A DNA stretch of 64,000 nt from NCBI GenBank assembly GCA_030425145.1, contig JAUHVK010000002.1:62001-126000 (forward strand), written 5' to 3'. The notes beneath the pieces are model-generated. The model was not told the DNA's origin and made no database searches. It worked only from the letters and a program-made list of their open reading frames with translations. This stretch comes from Alphaproteobacteria bacterium. GTDB lineage: Bacteria > Pseudomonadota > Alphaproteobacteria > Rhodobacterales > Rhodobacteraceae. This document shows positions 40,010 to 48,494 of the stretch, piece by piece. The translations under genes and the position numbers were made by a program. How positions within the stretch are numbered: position 1 is the first letter of the stretch; every line of letters starts with the position of its first letter.

Positions 40010-41014
40010 ATGACACCGCTTATTGATCCTTTTCAGCGCGCGATCACCTATCTGCGCGTATCCGTGACAGACCGCTGCGACTTCCGCTGCGTCTATTGCA
40101 TGTCCGAAAACATGACTTTCCTGCCCAAGAAAGAGCTGCTGACTCTGGAAGAGCTGGATCGCATGTGTTCGACCTTTGTCGGTCTCGGTGTGGAGAAGCT
40201 AAGGATCACCGGCGGTGAACCGCTGGTCCGGCGGGACATCATGACATTCTTCCGTGCGATGACCCGCCATCTTGATGCGGGTACGCTCAAGGAACTGACG
40301 CTGACGACCAACGGCTCTCAGCTCGACCGCTTTGCAGGAGAGCTCTTTGATGCTGGCGTACGCCGGATCAACATCTCGCTCGACACTCTGGACGACAAAA
40401 AATTCGCTGACATCACGCGCTGGGGTCGATTGCCGCAAGTGATCAAGGGCATTGACGCCGCGCAAAAGGCCGGAATGCGGGTCAAGATCAATACCGTTGC
40501 GCTCAAAGGCTTTAACGAAGACGAGCTCTTCACCCTCACCGAATGGTGCAAAAGCCGCGACATGGACCTTACCTTTATCGAGGTCATGCCGATGGGCGAT
40601 ATCGGCAACGAAGACCGCTTGGGCCAGTACTGGAAACTCAGCGACCTGCGTGACGAGCTGCGCAAGGAATACACGCTGACCGACTTGCCTGAGCGCACCG
40701 GTGGCCCGGCGCGCTATGTCCGGGTCGAAGAAACCGGCCAGAAGATTGGCTTCATTACGCCGCTCACGCATAATTTCTGCGAAAGCTGCAACCGAGTGCG
40801 TCTGACCTGCACCGGTGAGCTCTTCATGTGTCTGGGGCAGGAAGACAATGCCGACCTGCGTTCGGCGCTGCGCAACCACCCCAACAGCGACGCCCCGTTG
40901 GAGCAGGCGATCCGCGACGCGATCACACTGAAGCCCAAAGGGCATGACTTCGATTATTCACGTCAGACGGTGGACGGTCGCGTCTCGCGCCACATGAGCC
41001 ATACCGGCGGCTGA
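40010..41014 (+). CDS. moaA: GTP 3',8-cyclase (molybdenum cofactor synthesis)
   Basis: 334 residues from the ATG at 40010; the open frame upstream overlaps the opposite lipoprotein gene. Radical-SAM motif C23-x3-C27-x2-C30 (CDFRCVYC), S-adenosylmethionine-binding GGEPLVRRD, and the C-terminal second-cluster motif [19 protein letters not shown]. The protein ends in G-G, as required for activity in MoaA. First step of molybdopterin synthesis from GTP. No other moa gene is in the window. Confidence 0.96.
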   Translation: MTPLIDPFQRAITYLRVSVTDRCDFRCVYCMSENMTFLPKKELLTLEELDRMCSTFVGLGVEKLRITGGEPLVRRDIMTFFRAMTRHLDAGTLKELTLTTNGSQLDRFAGELFDAGVRRINISLDTLDDKKFADITRWGRLPQVIKGIDAAQKAGMRVKINTVALKGFNEDELFTLTEWCKSRDMDLTFIEVMPMGDIGNEDRLGQYWKLSDLRDELRKEYTLTDLPERTGGPARYVRVEETGQKIGFITPLTHNFCESCNRVRLTCTGELFMCLGQEDNADLRSALRNHPNSDAPLEQAIRDAITLKPKGHDFDYSRQTVDGRVSRHMSHTGG

Positions 41015-41026
41015 CCTGTCACGCGT

Positions 41027-41046
41027 GCGAGGGGCCAGCCCCTCGC
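41027..41046. terminator. Hairpin after moaA, followed by GTATTT element
   Basis: Perfect 8-bp stem GCGAGGGG/CCCCTCGC with loop CCAG, 12 bases after the moaA stop and followed by CCCCGAAGTATTTTT, which supplies a short T-run on the plus strand. It lies between converging moaA and anmK. Confidence 0.65.
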
Positions 41047-41049
41047 GCT

Positions 41050-41081
41050 CCCCGAAGTATTTTTGAACCAGAGAAGAACAG
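41050..41081 (+). repeat. GTATTT...AGAAGAA intergenic element, copy 2
   Basis: Plus-strand CCCCGAAGTATTTTTGAACC then AGAGAAGAACAG. It is almost identical to the minus-strand copy at 54511-54545 (CCCCGAAGTATTTGTGAACC then AGAGAAGA), and both follow a GC-rich hairpin. Related to copies at 25887-25914 and 45501-45530. Confidence 0.6.
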
Positions 41082-41145
41082 CGAGAGGCTGCGGCGGGCC
41101 TGTTGCGCTAATAACCTTTCCTCGGATCTTTTCTCAAAGACAGGT

Positions 41146-42276
41146 TCAGACCCGCGAAATCTGACCCCCTCCGACAGGCGCGCGCACACCCGTCGTACCC
41201 GGCGCCGAGGTCGGTAGCCCGCGCAGCACCCGAACGGCAAGATAGGCGAAGGCCTGCGCCTCCAGCATGTCACCGTCCAGCCCCACCGTCTCGACCGGCT
41301 GCACCGGACAGTCGAGCGCGCTTTCCAGCATGGCCATCATCACCGGGTTGTGCCGACCACCTCCGGTGACCAGAACCCGCTCGGGTGGCACGGGACAATG
41401 CTCCATTCCCTGCATGACTGCTGCCGCCGCCATCGCCGTCATGGTCGCCGCCGCATCCGCGTCGCCCAGCTCCCGCACCAAATCGAGCATCAGGGAAAAA
41501 TCATTTCGATCCAGCGACTTAGGTGGCATCTTGCGAAAGTACCCTTCCTCAAGGAACAACTCCAGCGCACCATCGACCACCTGCCCCTTGGACGCCAAAG
41601 CGCCGTCTTTGTCGTAAGGCACCCCGCGTCTCTCCATTAGCAGATCGTTGATCGGTGCATTGGCCGGCCCGGTGTCAAACGCGAGAAGCGCGCCCTCCTC
41701 CTGCGGCGCGCGCGACGACGGATCGACCCATGTCAGGTTGCCCACTCCGCCAAGGTTGAGGAAGGCCAGAGGCGCCTCCGCCCCGATCCATTTCGCACAG
41801 GCCCAATGAAAGAACGGCGCAAGCGGTGCACCTTCACCGCCCATCTCCACATCATTCGACCGGAAATCCCAAACAACCGGAAGGCCGAGCGCTTGCGCCA
41901 AGGCCGCGCCATCACCCAGTTGATGCGTGCCACGCCCGCGCGGATCATGCGCAAGCGTCTGGCCATGAAAGCCCACCACATCGGCCTCGAACCCGGTGAG
42001 CGCCGCAATATGCGCCTGCACCACCACATCTGCCGCCGCATCCAGATCGTCGTCGGGCCATTTACCCAACGCCGCGCGCAGAACCTCCTGTTCGTGGGTC
42101 GAGTACTCCCGATACCCGGACGTGCCGAACTCGGTAATCGTCACCCCGTCGGTCCGCACCAGCGCCGCATCGACCCCGTCCAAAGACGTGCCGGACATTG
42201 CGCCCAAGGCCCATATCGGTTCTGCCAACTTGCCCTTCACCTTTTGCCCTGCCCTGCGTATAGCTGCCTCCACCAT
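41146..42276 (-). CDS. anmK: Anhydro-N-acetylmuramic acid kinase
   Basis: 376 residues from the ATG at 42276; the ATG at 42297 would overlap tyrS. It phosphorylates and opens 1,6-anhydro-MurNAc during peptidoglycan recycling. Motifs: [15 protein letters not shown] (ATP phosphate loop), [24 protein letters not shown] and [11 protein letters not shown], ending with [12 protein letters not shown]. It is head to head with tyrS with only 19 bp between starts. Confidence 0.94.
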   Translation of the reverse strand: MVEAAIRRAGQKVKGKLAEPIWALGAMSGTSLDGVDAALVRTDGVTITEFGTSGYREYSTHEQEVLRAALGKWPDDDLDAAADVVVQAHIAALTGFEADVVGFHGQTLAHDPRGRGTHQLGDGAALAQALGLPVVWDFRSNDVEMGGEGAPLAPFFHWACAKWIGAEAPLAFLNLGGVGNLTWVDPSSRAPQEEGALLAFDTGPANAPINDLLMERRGVPYDKDGALASKGQVVDGALELFLEEGYFRKMPPKSLDRNDFSLMLDLVRELGDADAAATMTAMAAAAVMQGMEHCPVPPERVLVTGGGRHNPVMMAMLESALDCPVQPVETVGLDGDMLEAQAFAYLAVRVLRGLPTSAPGTTGVRAPVGGGQISRV

Positions 42277-42295
42277 TTTATAACGAGGCAATCCC

Positions 42296-43546
42296 ATGAC
42301 CTACCATCCCAAATCGGACTTCATGCGCGTCATGATGGAGCGTGGCTTTTTGGCCGACTGCACCGATTATCAGGGCCTTGACGATGCGCTGATCAAAGGG
42401 GTGGTTCCGGGTTATATCGGGTTCGATGCCACGGCTAAGTCGTTGCATGTGGGCAGTCTCATCCAGATCATGATGCTTCGCTGGTTGCAGAAGACCGGTC
42501 ACAAGCCGATCACGCTCATGGGCGGTGGCACAACCAAGGTGGGCGATCCATCCTTCCGTGCAGATGAGCGTCCGCTGCTGACGCCGGAACAGATCGACGA
42601 CAATATCGACGGCATCAAGCAGGTCTTCGCCAAGTACATCTCTTACGATGACGGCCCCACCGGGGCATTGATGCTGAACAATGCCGAATGGCTGGACGAG
42701 CTCAACTACCTCGATTTCCTGCGCGACATCGGGCGGCATTTCAGCGTGAACCGGATGCTGTCGTTTGAGAGCGTCAAATCGCGCCTCGACCGCGAGCAGT
42801 CGCTGTCCTTCCTCGAATTCAACTACATGATCCTGCAGGCCTACGACTTCCTCGAGTTGAACCGCCGCTACGGCTGTCTGGTGCAGTTCGGCGGATCGGA
42901 CCAGTGGGGCAATATCGTCAACGGCATCGACCTGACCCGCCGCGTGCTGGATCACGAGATCTACGGCCTGACCTCGCCGCTGCTGACCACCAGCGACGGC
43001 AAGAAGATGGGCAAATCCGCCGATGGCGCGGTCTGGCTCAATGCCGACATGCGCAGCCCTTACGAGTTCTGGCAGTTCTGGCGCAACACCACCGATGCGG
43101 ATGTCGGCCGCTTCCTCAAGCTCTACACTGAGCTGCCGATCGACGAATGTGACCGCCTTGGCGCACTCGCCGGGTCCGAGATCAACGACGCCAAGATCAT
43201 CCTCGCCAACGAAGTGACAACGCTCTGCCATGGCGCTGAGGCCGCTGCGGCAGCCGAGGCCACCGCGCGCGAAGTTTTCGAGAAAGGCGGCATCGGCGAT
43301 GACCTGCCCACGGTGGCCCTCACCTCCGAGGACATTGGCGATGGCATCTCCATCGTGCAGTTGATCGTCAAGACAGGCCTCGCCAAATCCGGCAAAGAGG
43401 CCAAGCGCCTGATCGCCGAAAACGGTGCGCGGCTTGATGACGAACCGCTCACCGATGCGGGACTGATGATCGACGCGTCCGCATTGACCAACCCGATCAA
43501 GCTTAGCGCGGGCAAAAAACGTCACGCTCTGGTGAAGATGGGCTGA
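42296..43546 (+). CDS. tyrS: Tyrosyl-tRNA synthetase
   Basis: 416-residue class I aminoacyl-tRNA synthetase. HIGH-like motif is H51-V-G-S (LHVGSL) and KMSKS-like motif is KMGKS in [11 protein letters not shown]. The tyrosine pocket shows [14 protein letters not shown]. The C-terminal S4-like RNA-binding domain includes [25 protein letters not shown] precedes the ATG. The hairpin at 43556-43585 follows. Confidence 0.97.
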   Translation: MTYHPKSDFMRVMMERGFLADCTDYQGLDDALIKGVVPGYIGFDATAKSLHVGSLIQIMMLRWLQKTGHKPITLMGGGTTKVGDPSFRADERPLLTPEQIDDNIDGIKQVFAKYISYDDGPTGALMLNNAEWLDELNYLDFLRDIGRHFSVNRMLSFESVKSRLDREQSLSFLEFNYMILQAYDFLELNRRYGCLVQFGGSDQWGNIVNGIDLTRRVLDHEIYGLTSPLLTTSDGKKMGKSADGAVWLNADMRSPYEFWQFWRNTTDADVGRFLKLYTELPIDECDRLGALAGSEINDAKIILANEVTTLCHGAEAAAAAEATAREVFEKGGIGDDLPTVALTSEDIGDGISIVQLIVKTGLAKSGKEAKRLIAENGARLDDEPLTDAGLMIDASALTNPIKLSAGKKRHALVKMG

Positions 43547-43555
43547 CCCAGCACC

Positions 43556-43585
43556 GCGCCCGGCGTCTTTGAGGATGCCGGGCGC
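43556..43585 (+). terminator. Hairpin terminator after tyrS
   Basis: Perfect 9-bp stem GCGCCCGGC/GCCGGGCGC with a 12-base loop that can pair further, 9 bases past the tyrS stop and followed by GTGTTAA. Confidence 0.6.
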
Positions 43586-43626
43586 GTGTTAACCAAACGG
43601 CAAGGTTCGCGCGCCATCTTGCGCGC

Positions 43627-44490
43627 ATGTTGCCCAACCCGCTCCCGCAATCAGATGCTTACGCCAATACCCTGCGTGCCCTCGGGACGCAGGTGCGCAC
43701 CGACGCGATTGGTCATCAGGGCCGCTGCCTGATTCAGACGCGTCAAATCCCAATCATTGGCTCCGTCAACCTCATCTCCCGCGGTCCAGTCGGGTTGAGC
43801 AAAGAGGATGAGGTCGAATATCTGCTGAGGCTGAACGTGCGGGGACCGCTGATCATCAACACCCAAAGCCCGGACACACCAACTGACGGGTTGATCCGAT
43901 TAACTCAGCCAAAATCTGTGGCATTGCTGACGCTCAGTGAACCAAGCCGAATGCGCAAGAACTTGCACTCATCCTGGCGCAATGCGTTGAACCGGGCGGA
44001 GCAAGGCGATCTGCGCATCACAAACACCGCCTACCACCCGGCTCACCACGCCTGGCTCGTCCAAGCCGACCGCGCCCAACAAAAATCCAAAGGCTACCGC
44101 AACTGGCCGACCCGACTGCTCGACACCTTTGCCCGGGAAAACCCAGGTCAGGCCCGTGTCGTGACGGCGCAGAACAGCGGCAGACCGATCGCAGGGATGC
44201 TGATCCTCTGCCATCGACCATGGTCGACCTATCACATCGCCGTCACAACGCAGGCGGGCCGCGCAGCGAACGCGCATACTCTCATGCTGTGGCAGACGAT
44301 GCTCTGGTTGCAGGCCCGCGGCTACACCAAACTGGATCTCGGCTTGCTCACCGGACCGGACGGTCTTGTTCGGTTCAAGCTCCGCACCGGCGCGCAGAGG
44401 CATCAGTTGGGCGGAACATGGCTGCGTCTCTTACCCGCCTTCCGACGTCAGTTCCCCAGCATCCAGATGCCCTCCGGCCAGAAGGCGTGA
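43627..44490 (+). CDS. GNAT/FemAB-like acyltransferase
   Basis: 287 residues. The second half shows a GNAT-superfamily fold of the FemAB/BioF2 type: RMRKNLHSSWRNALNRAEQG, GRPIAGMLILCHRPWSTYHIA, then WLQARGYTKLDLGLLTGPDGLVRFKLRTGAQ. The N-terminal half looks like a degenerate second GNAT domain. Related proteins transfer aminoacyl groups to peptidoglycan or acyl groups to sugars; the target here is unknown. Its last 43 bases overlap the end of the convergent DUF3179 gene. Confidence 0.75.
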   Translation: MLPNPLPQSDAYANTLRALGTQVRTDAIGHQGRCLIQTRQIPIIGSVNLISRGPVGLSKEDEVEYLLRLNVRGPLIINTQSPDTPTDGLIRLTQPKSVALLTLSEPSRMRKNLHSSWRNALNRAEQGDLRITNTAYHPAHHAWLVQADRAQQKSKGYRNWPTRLLDTFARENPGQARVVTAQNSGRPIAGMLILCHRPWSTYHIAVTTQAGRAANAHTLMLWQTMLWLQARGYTKLDLGLLTGPDGLVRFKLRTGAQRHQLGGTWLRLLPAFRRQFPSIQMPSGQKA

Positions 44491-45413
44491 TAGGCAAAGG
44501 CGAACATCACATCATGCGGCACATCCCGGCCCTGCCCGTCGCGCACCCGGATCGACCCGACATCGCGGCCATCACCGATCCGACCTGTGTCCAGCGCCGA
44601 GGCTTGCCCCGAGCGCCACGAGATCACAACCCCGGCTTCGCGCACTTCACCCTCCTGCACCAATCGTTCCATGGGCCAAGCCCGGTCCCCTACCCGGATC
44701 ACCCGCGCAAGCGCATCGATCCCATGCGGCGGCAATTCTCCTGAATAAAGGAAAGGCCGTGCCGAACTGTCATAGCCGCGATACGGATTGCGCCCATAGT
44801 CGCGGTTATAGCGTGGCTCTGCCATCACCAACCCGTCGGGATGACGCTCCAGAAACTCGGCCCAGCTTTCCATCCAACTTGGCAACGTCTTCAACTCTGC
44901 CCCGGTCAGGTCGCCGACAATCGCCTCACCAATCGCCTGCTGCCACCAGCTTTCCGTCTCCCGGTCATACATGATCATGTCCGAATGGCGCAGCTTGCCC
45001 GAGACACCAAAACTCAGCACCCGGCCATCAACCCGTCGATCAAAGGTCAGCGCCGAATTGCACAAGGGACAGAAGGTCACCGCCACCGGCACACCACCCA
45101 CCACATCGTTCACAATCTCATGCCAGGTCAGGTACCGGATCGGATAAGCCCGCGCCTGTCCACCCATCTCCAGCGTGATCACCGGTTCCGATGGTGCGAC
45201 CCCGGACTTGCCCGAGGCGGGCACGAAATTTGGGTTGTCGAGAGCCGGAATCCCATCTTTGGGCGGGCCACCGGACAGGATTTCCACCCAATTGGACACA
45301 GAGGTCTTTTCGAAATTCGTGTCCGGCCATTCATGCCGCCAGAACTCAGGGCTCGCCCAAACTGCAGTGCTCAGAACCAGACCAAACAAAACCGAAACAA
45401 TTGGCAGACGCAT
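44448..45413 (-). CDS. DUF3179 domain protein, exported
   Basis: 321 residues from the ATG at 45413, which gives a clean signal peptide (MRLPIVSVLFG...A-W-A); the frame further upstream is an intergenic repeat region. The DUF3179 pattern is clear: PIRYLTWHEIVNDVVGGVPV, TFCPLCNSALTFDRRV, SFGVSGKLRHSDMIMYD and ETESWWQQ, with a C-x-x-C. Biochemical role unknown. An A+T-rich TGCAAA-containing stretch lies upstream and may be regulatory. Confidence 0.88.
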   Translation of the reverse strand: MRLPIVSVLFGLVLSTAVWASPEFWRHEWPDTNFEKTSVSNWVEILSGGPPKDGIPALDNPNFVPASGKSGVAPSEPVITLEMGGQARAYPIRYLTWHEIVNDVVGGVPVAVTFCPLCNSALTFDRRVDGRVLSFGVSGKLRHSDMIMYDRETESWWQQAIGEAIVGDLTGAELKTLPSWMESWAEFLERHPDGLVMAEPRYNRDYGRNPYRGYDSSARPFLYSGELPPHGIDALARVIRVGDRAWPMERLVQEGEVREAGVVISWRSGQASALDTGRIGDGRDVGSIRVRDGQGRDVPHDVMFAFAYHAFWPEGIWMLGN

Positions 45414-45500
45414 CAGACATCCTCCCTCTGACGCGATCAGCTTGCCGCAAAAGCCGCTACCTGCACAGTCCGCCACACGCGTCTGTGACAGGGCGCGATC

Positions 45501-45530
45501 CCCCTGCTTCTTCTTTTTACAAATATGCAA
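45501..45530 (-). repeat. GTATTT-like...AGAAGAAG intergenic element, copy 3
   Basis: Minus strand reads GCATATTTGTAAAA then AGAAGAAGCAGGGG. The second half is identical to copy 1 at 25887-25914 (AGAAGAAGCAGGGG). It lies upstream of the DUF3179 gene. Confidence 0.5.
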
Positions 45531-45590
45531 ATGCGACTTTGCAAATCTGCAACCCCCTGTGTCAGAGGCGAGACTTTGCAGATTTCAGCC
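45521..45590. promoter_or_regulatory. Cluster of TGCAAA repeats before the DUF3179 gene
   Basis: Within 60 bases occur TATGCAAA (45524-45531), TTTGCAAA (45538-45545) and TTTGCAGA (45575-45582), and TTGCA-n4-TGCAA forms an inverted repeat at 45539-45552. TTTGCAAA is the half-site reported for RamB/ScfR/PccR-type short-chain acyl-CoA regulators. The gap 45414-45662 otherwise contains only the repeat element and a hairpin. Confidence 0.35.
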
Positions 45591-45630
45591 ACTGTCGATG
45601 CCGCCCAAAGGCGGCAGCGGCTTTAACTGC

Positions 45631-45653
45631 GCGTGGCCCGAAAAGGGCCACGC
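45631..45653. terminator. Hairpin after the periplasmic cyclophilin gene
   Basis: Perfect 9-bp stem GCGTGGCCC/GGGCCACGC with loop GAAAA (TTTTC on the minus strand), 9 bases after the stop at 45663. No T-run follows. Confidence 0.55.
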
Positions 45654-45662
45654 ACCTTCAGA

Positions 45663-46211
45663 TCACTCGATCACCGTCACATCGGCCATCACGTCGGGGC
45701 GGCCCATGACTTCGCCATTGCGACCTTCGCCGCGTTTGATGGCATCAACCACATCCATCCCTTCGGTCACGGTACCAACAACGGTGTATTGACCGTTCAG
45801 GAAATAGCCTTCCTGAAACATGATGAAGAACTGCGAGTTGGCCGAGTTCGGGTTCTGCGACCGCGCCATGCCGACGACGCCCCGGTCGAACGGCAGGTCG
45901 GAAAACTCCGCAGGCAAGTCCGCACGGTCAGAACCGCCTCGACCGGCCATGCGCATGTCGCCGCCTTCCAGCTTGCCGAACTGCACATCACCGGTCTGCG
46001 CCATGAAACCGTCAATCACTCGGTGAAAGACAATGCCGTCATAAGCACCCTCTTCCGCAAGTGCGGTGATCTGGGCCACGTGCTGCGGGGCCACGTCTTC
46101 AAAGAGGTCGATCACGACCGTACCATTGGCCTCGCCCGCGATCTCAATCTGCAAACCTGTGGCCAGCGCCGGAGACGCAAGCAGCGAAAAGGCCAGAGCC
46201 AGCTTACGCAT
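45663..46211 (-). CDS. Peptidyl-prolyl cis-trans isomerase, periplasmic cyclophilin
   Basis: 182 residues with an N-terminal signal peptide (about 19 residues, ending A-L-A). Cyclophilin fold with the active-site segment FHRVIDGFMAQTGD and SQNPNSANSQFFIMF. Its start overlaps the preceding cyclophilin gene by eight bases, so the two are one coupled unit. It should catalyse proline isomerisation in exported proteins. Confidence 0.93.
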   Translation of the reverse strand: MRKLALAFSLLASPALATGLQIEIAGEANGTVVIDLFEDVAPQHVAQITALAEEGAYDGIVFHRVIDGFMAQTGDVQFGKLEGGDMRMAGRGGSDRADLPAEFSDLPFDRGVVGMARSQNPNSANSQFFIMFQEGYFLNGQYTVVGTVTEGMDVVDAIKRGEGRNGEVMGRPDVMADVTVIE

Positions 46212-46710
46212 CAGCGGCCACCTTGACGGAAATCATCCGGTCCGGGGTCGCGGGCGGCTCGCCGCGGGTGATCGCGTCCACGTGCTCCATGCCGGAAATC
46301 ACGCGGCCATAGACCGTGTACTGACCGTTGAGGAAATGGTTGTCCTTGAAGTTGATGAAGAACTGCGAATTGGCCGAGTTCGGGTTCTGCGACCGCGCCG
46401 CGCCGAGCGTGCCCCGGTCATGCGGCAGCTTGGAGAATTCCGCCGGCAAATCCGGCAGGTCCGATCCACCCGTGCCCGCGCGACGCAGGTTGAAGTCGTC
46501 TTCCATGTCGCCATGCTCCACGTCGCCGGTCTGCGCCATGAAGCCGTCGATCACCCGGTGGAAACACACATTGTCATACTGACCGGACCGCGCAAGCTCC
46601 TTCATGCGCTCGGCATGTTTGGGGGCCACGTCGGGCAGCAATTCTATGGTGACGGTGCCGTCCTTCAGTTCGATCAGGATGGTGTTTTCGGGGTCTTTGA
46701 TCTCGGCCAT
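46204..46710 (-). CDS. Peptidyl-prolyl cis-trans isomerase, cytoplasmic cyclophilin
   Basis: 168 residues from the ATG at 46710, preceded by AAGGAG at good spacing; no signal peptide. Conserved segments CFHRVIDGFMAQTGDVEHGD and ARSQNPNSANSQFFINF. It is a paralogue of the gene behind it, giving one cytoplasmic and one exported copy. Divergent from pgk. Confidence 0.94.
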   Translation of the reverse strand: MAEIKDPENTILIELKDGTVTIELLPDVAPKHAERMKELARSGQYDNVCFHRVIDGFMAQTGDVEHGDMEDDFNLRRAGTGGSDLPDLPAEFSKLPHDRGTLGAARSQNPNSANSQFFINFKDNHFLNGQYTVYGRVISGMEHVDAITRGEPPATPDRMISVKVAADA

Positions 46711-46833
46711 GCCGCGCTCCTTCAGGAATAAAGTTGCCGCAACACTTAAGGCGCAGCATGCCGATTGCCAAGGACTGCATTGACCTCCGGCCCGCTCCCG
46801 GCCATCACGGAACAAAGTGATCAGGAGGGGCAA

Positions 46834-48009
46834 ATGGCCTGGAAAACGCTCGACGACATGGATCTCACTGGCAAGCGCGTGCTGACACGGGTGGACATCA
46901 ACGTTCCGCTTGAAAACGGACAGGTCACCGATGCCACACGCATCACGCGAATCGTACCGACGATCACCGACATTCTGGCCAAGGGCGGCACGCCGATCCT
47001 GCTGGCGCATTTCGGTCGCCCCAAGGGCAAACCGAACCCCGACATGAGCCTGCGCCTTGTGCAGCCCGCGCTGGAAGAGGCGCTTGGCCGCGCCGTGACT
47101 TTCATCGAGCAGCCGTCGCGCGATCAGATCGACGCCCTGCCCGCCGATGCGGTGGTGCTGGTGGAAAACACTCGCTTCACACCAATGGAAGAAGCGAACG
47201 ATCCCAAGATGGCGGAATTCCTCGCCTCATTGGGTGACGTGTTCTGCAACGACGCATTCTCGGCCGCGCACCGTGCCCATGCCTCAACAACCGGCGTCGC
47301 GCATCTTCTGCCCTCCTGCGCCGGTCGCCTGATGGAAGCCGAGTTGCGCGCGCTCGAAGCGGCACTGAGCAACCCACAGCGCCCCGTCGTTGCCGTGGTT
47401 GGCGGCGCGAAAGTGTCGACCAAGCTCGACCTTTTGTCGAACCTCATCGAAAAGGTGGACATCCTCGTCATCGGCGGCGGCATGGCCAATACGTTCCTCG
47501 CGACGCAGGGCGTCGATGTGGGCAAGTCGCTTTGCGAACATGATCTGGCCGACACCGCCCGCGCAATTGCGGAAAAAGCTACCAAGACAGGCTGCGAACT
47601 GCTCTTGCCGCGTGACGTGGTTGTGGCGCGTGAATTCAAGGCTGGGGCCGAGGCGCAAACCGTCAAAACCGAAGACTGCCCCTCTGACGCCATGATCCTC
47701 GACGCCGGTCCCGACAGCGTGGCGCATATTTGCCAGGCGTTTGACCGTGCGAAGACCCTGATCTGGAACGGCCCACTCGGCGCGTTTGAAATCCCGCCCT
47801 TCGATGCAGCCACCAACGCGGCGGCGGCCTATGCGGCAGGACTCAGCCGGTCGGGCAAGCTGATCTCGGTCGCAGGTGGAGGCGATACGGTTGCGGCGCT
47901 GAACAAGGCGGATGCGGCGGAAAGCTTTACCTACATTTCGACCGCAGGCGGCGCATTCCTTGAATGGATGGAAGGCAAAACCCTGCCCGGCGTTGCAGCC
48001 CTCGGCTGA
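46834..48009 (+). CDS. pgk: Phosphoglycerate kinase
   Basis: 391 residues from the ATG at 46834 with AGGAGGGG upstream; normal length. N-domain substrate motif [15 protein letters not shown], the basic segment [13 protein letters not shown], hinge region [18 protein letters not shown], and nucleotide-binding GNGPLGAFE-like [14 protein letters not shown] with the C-terminal [11 protein letters not shown]. Interconverts 1,3-bisphosphoglycerate and 3-phosphoglycerate. No other glycolytic gene is adjacent except the pdh operon 2.6 kb further on. Confidence 0.97.
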   Translation: MAWKTLDDMDLTGKRVLTRVDINVPLENGQVTDATRITRIVPTITDILAKGGTPILLAHFGRPKGKPNPDMSLRLVQPALEEALGRAVTFIEQPSRDQIDALPADAVVLVENTRFTPMEEANDPKMAEFLASLGDVFCNDAFSAAHRAHASTTGVAHLLPSCAGRLMEAELRALEAALSNPQRPVVAVVGGAKVSTKLDLLSNLIEKVDILVIGGGMANTFLATQGVDVGKSLCEHDLADTARAIAEKATKTGCELLLPRDVVVAREFKAGAEAQTVKTEDCPSDAMILDAGPDSVAHICQAFDRAKTLIWNGPLGAFEIPPFDAATNAAAAYAAGLSRSGKLISVAGGGDTVAALNKADAAESFTYISTAGGAFLEWMEGKTLPGVAALG

Positions 48010-48043
48010 ACAAAAGGGCCAAGGCGAGTCCTGAAAGCAACAG

Positions 48044-48066
48044 CCGCCGGCTTCCTGCGGTTTTTT
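48044..48066 (+). terminator. Probable intrinsic terminator after pgk
   Basis: A short stem CCGC/GCGG around a 9-base loop is followed by six T residues (48061-48066), 35 bases after the pgk stop. The stem is weak (4 bp perfect), so strength is uncertain. Confidence 0.45.
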
Positions 48067-48155
48067 GTGGAAAAAAGATACAGGGGAATTCCCTCGGGGA
48101 TGCCCCTGTGCAATTGTGACGATACGCGCCCGGCAAGAGGTGCGATCTGAGGCAG

Positions 48156-48461
48156 ATGATGACGCAACACCGCACACGACCGGCACTTGGAGGACTTGTG
48201 TACTTTGCAGGCTCGTTCTGCATTGGCGCATATTTCATCTTTGCCGCCGTTCAGGGCGACTACGGTGTGTTCCGCCGCGCAGAGATCATGGTCGAGACCC
48301 GCACACTCGAAGCCGAGTTGCAAGAGCTGCGAACCGAAGTGGCCCGGATGGAAAACCTCACGCGCCGCCTGTCGGACACCTATCTTGATCTCGATCTGCT
48401 GGATGAACGTGCCCGCGACATGCTGGGAATGGTCCGCGGCGACGAAATCGTCGTCCGGTAA
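48156..48461 (+). CDS. ftsB: FtsB/DivIC-family septum formation protein
   Basis: 101 residues: one membrane helix (about 12-30), then a coiled coil (about 42-75) rich in Glu, Leu and Arg (TRTLEAELQELRTEVARMENL), and a short C-terminal region with LLDERARDMLGM. This is the layout of FtsB, which joins FtsL and FtsQ in the divisome. It lies between pgk and the pdh operon, a common placement in alphaproteobacteria. A second ATG one codon in is the alternative start. Confidence 0.85.
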   Translation: MMTQHRTRPALGGLVYFAGSFCIGAYFIFAAVQGDYGVFRRAEIMVETRTLEAELQELRTEVARMENLTRRLSDTYLDLDLLDERARDMLGMVRGDEIVVR

Positions 48462-48465
48462 CAGC

Positions 48466-48490
48466 GCGAGGCCAATGCGGCCTCGCTTTC
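48466..48490 (+). terminator. Terminator after ftsB
   Basis: Perfect 8-bp stem GCGAGGCC/GGCCTCGC with a 5-base loop followed by TTTCC, four bases after the ftsB stop and just before the convergent glycosidase stop at 48495. Probably serves both genes. Confidence 0.65.
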
Positions 48491-48494
48491 CGAT

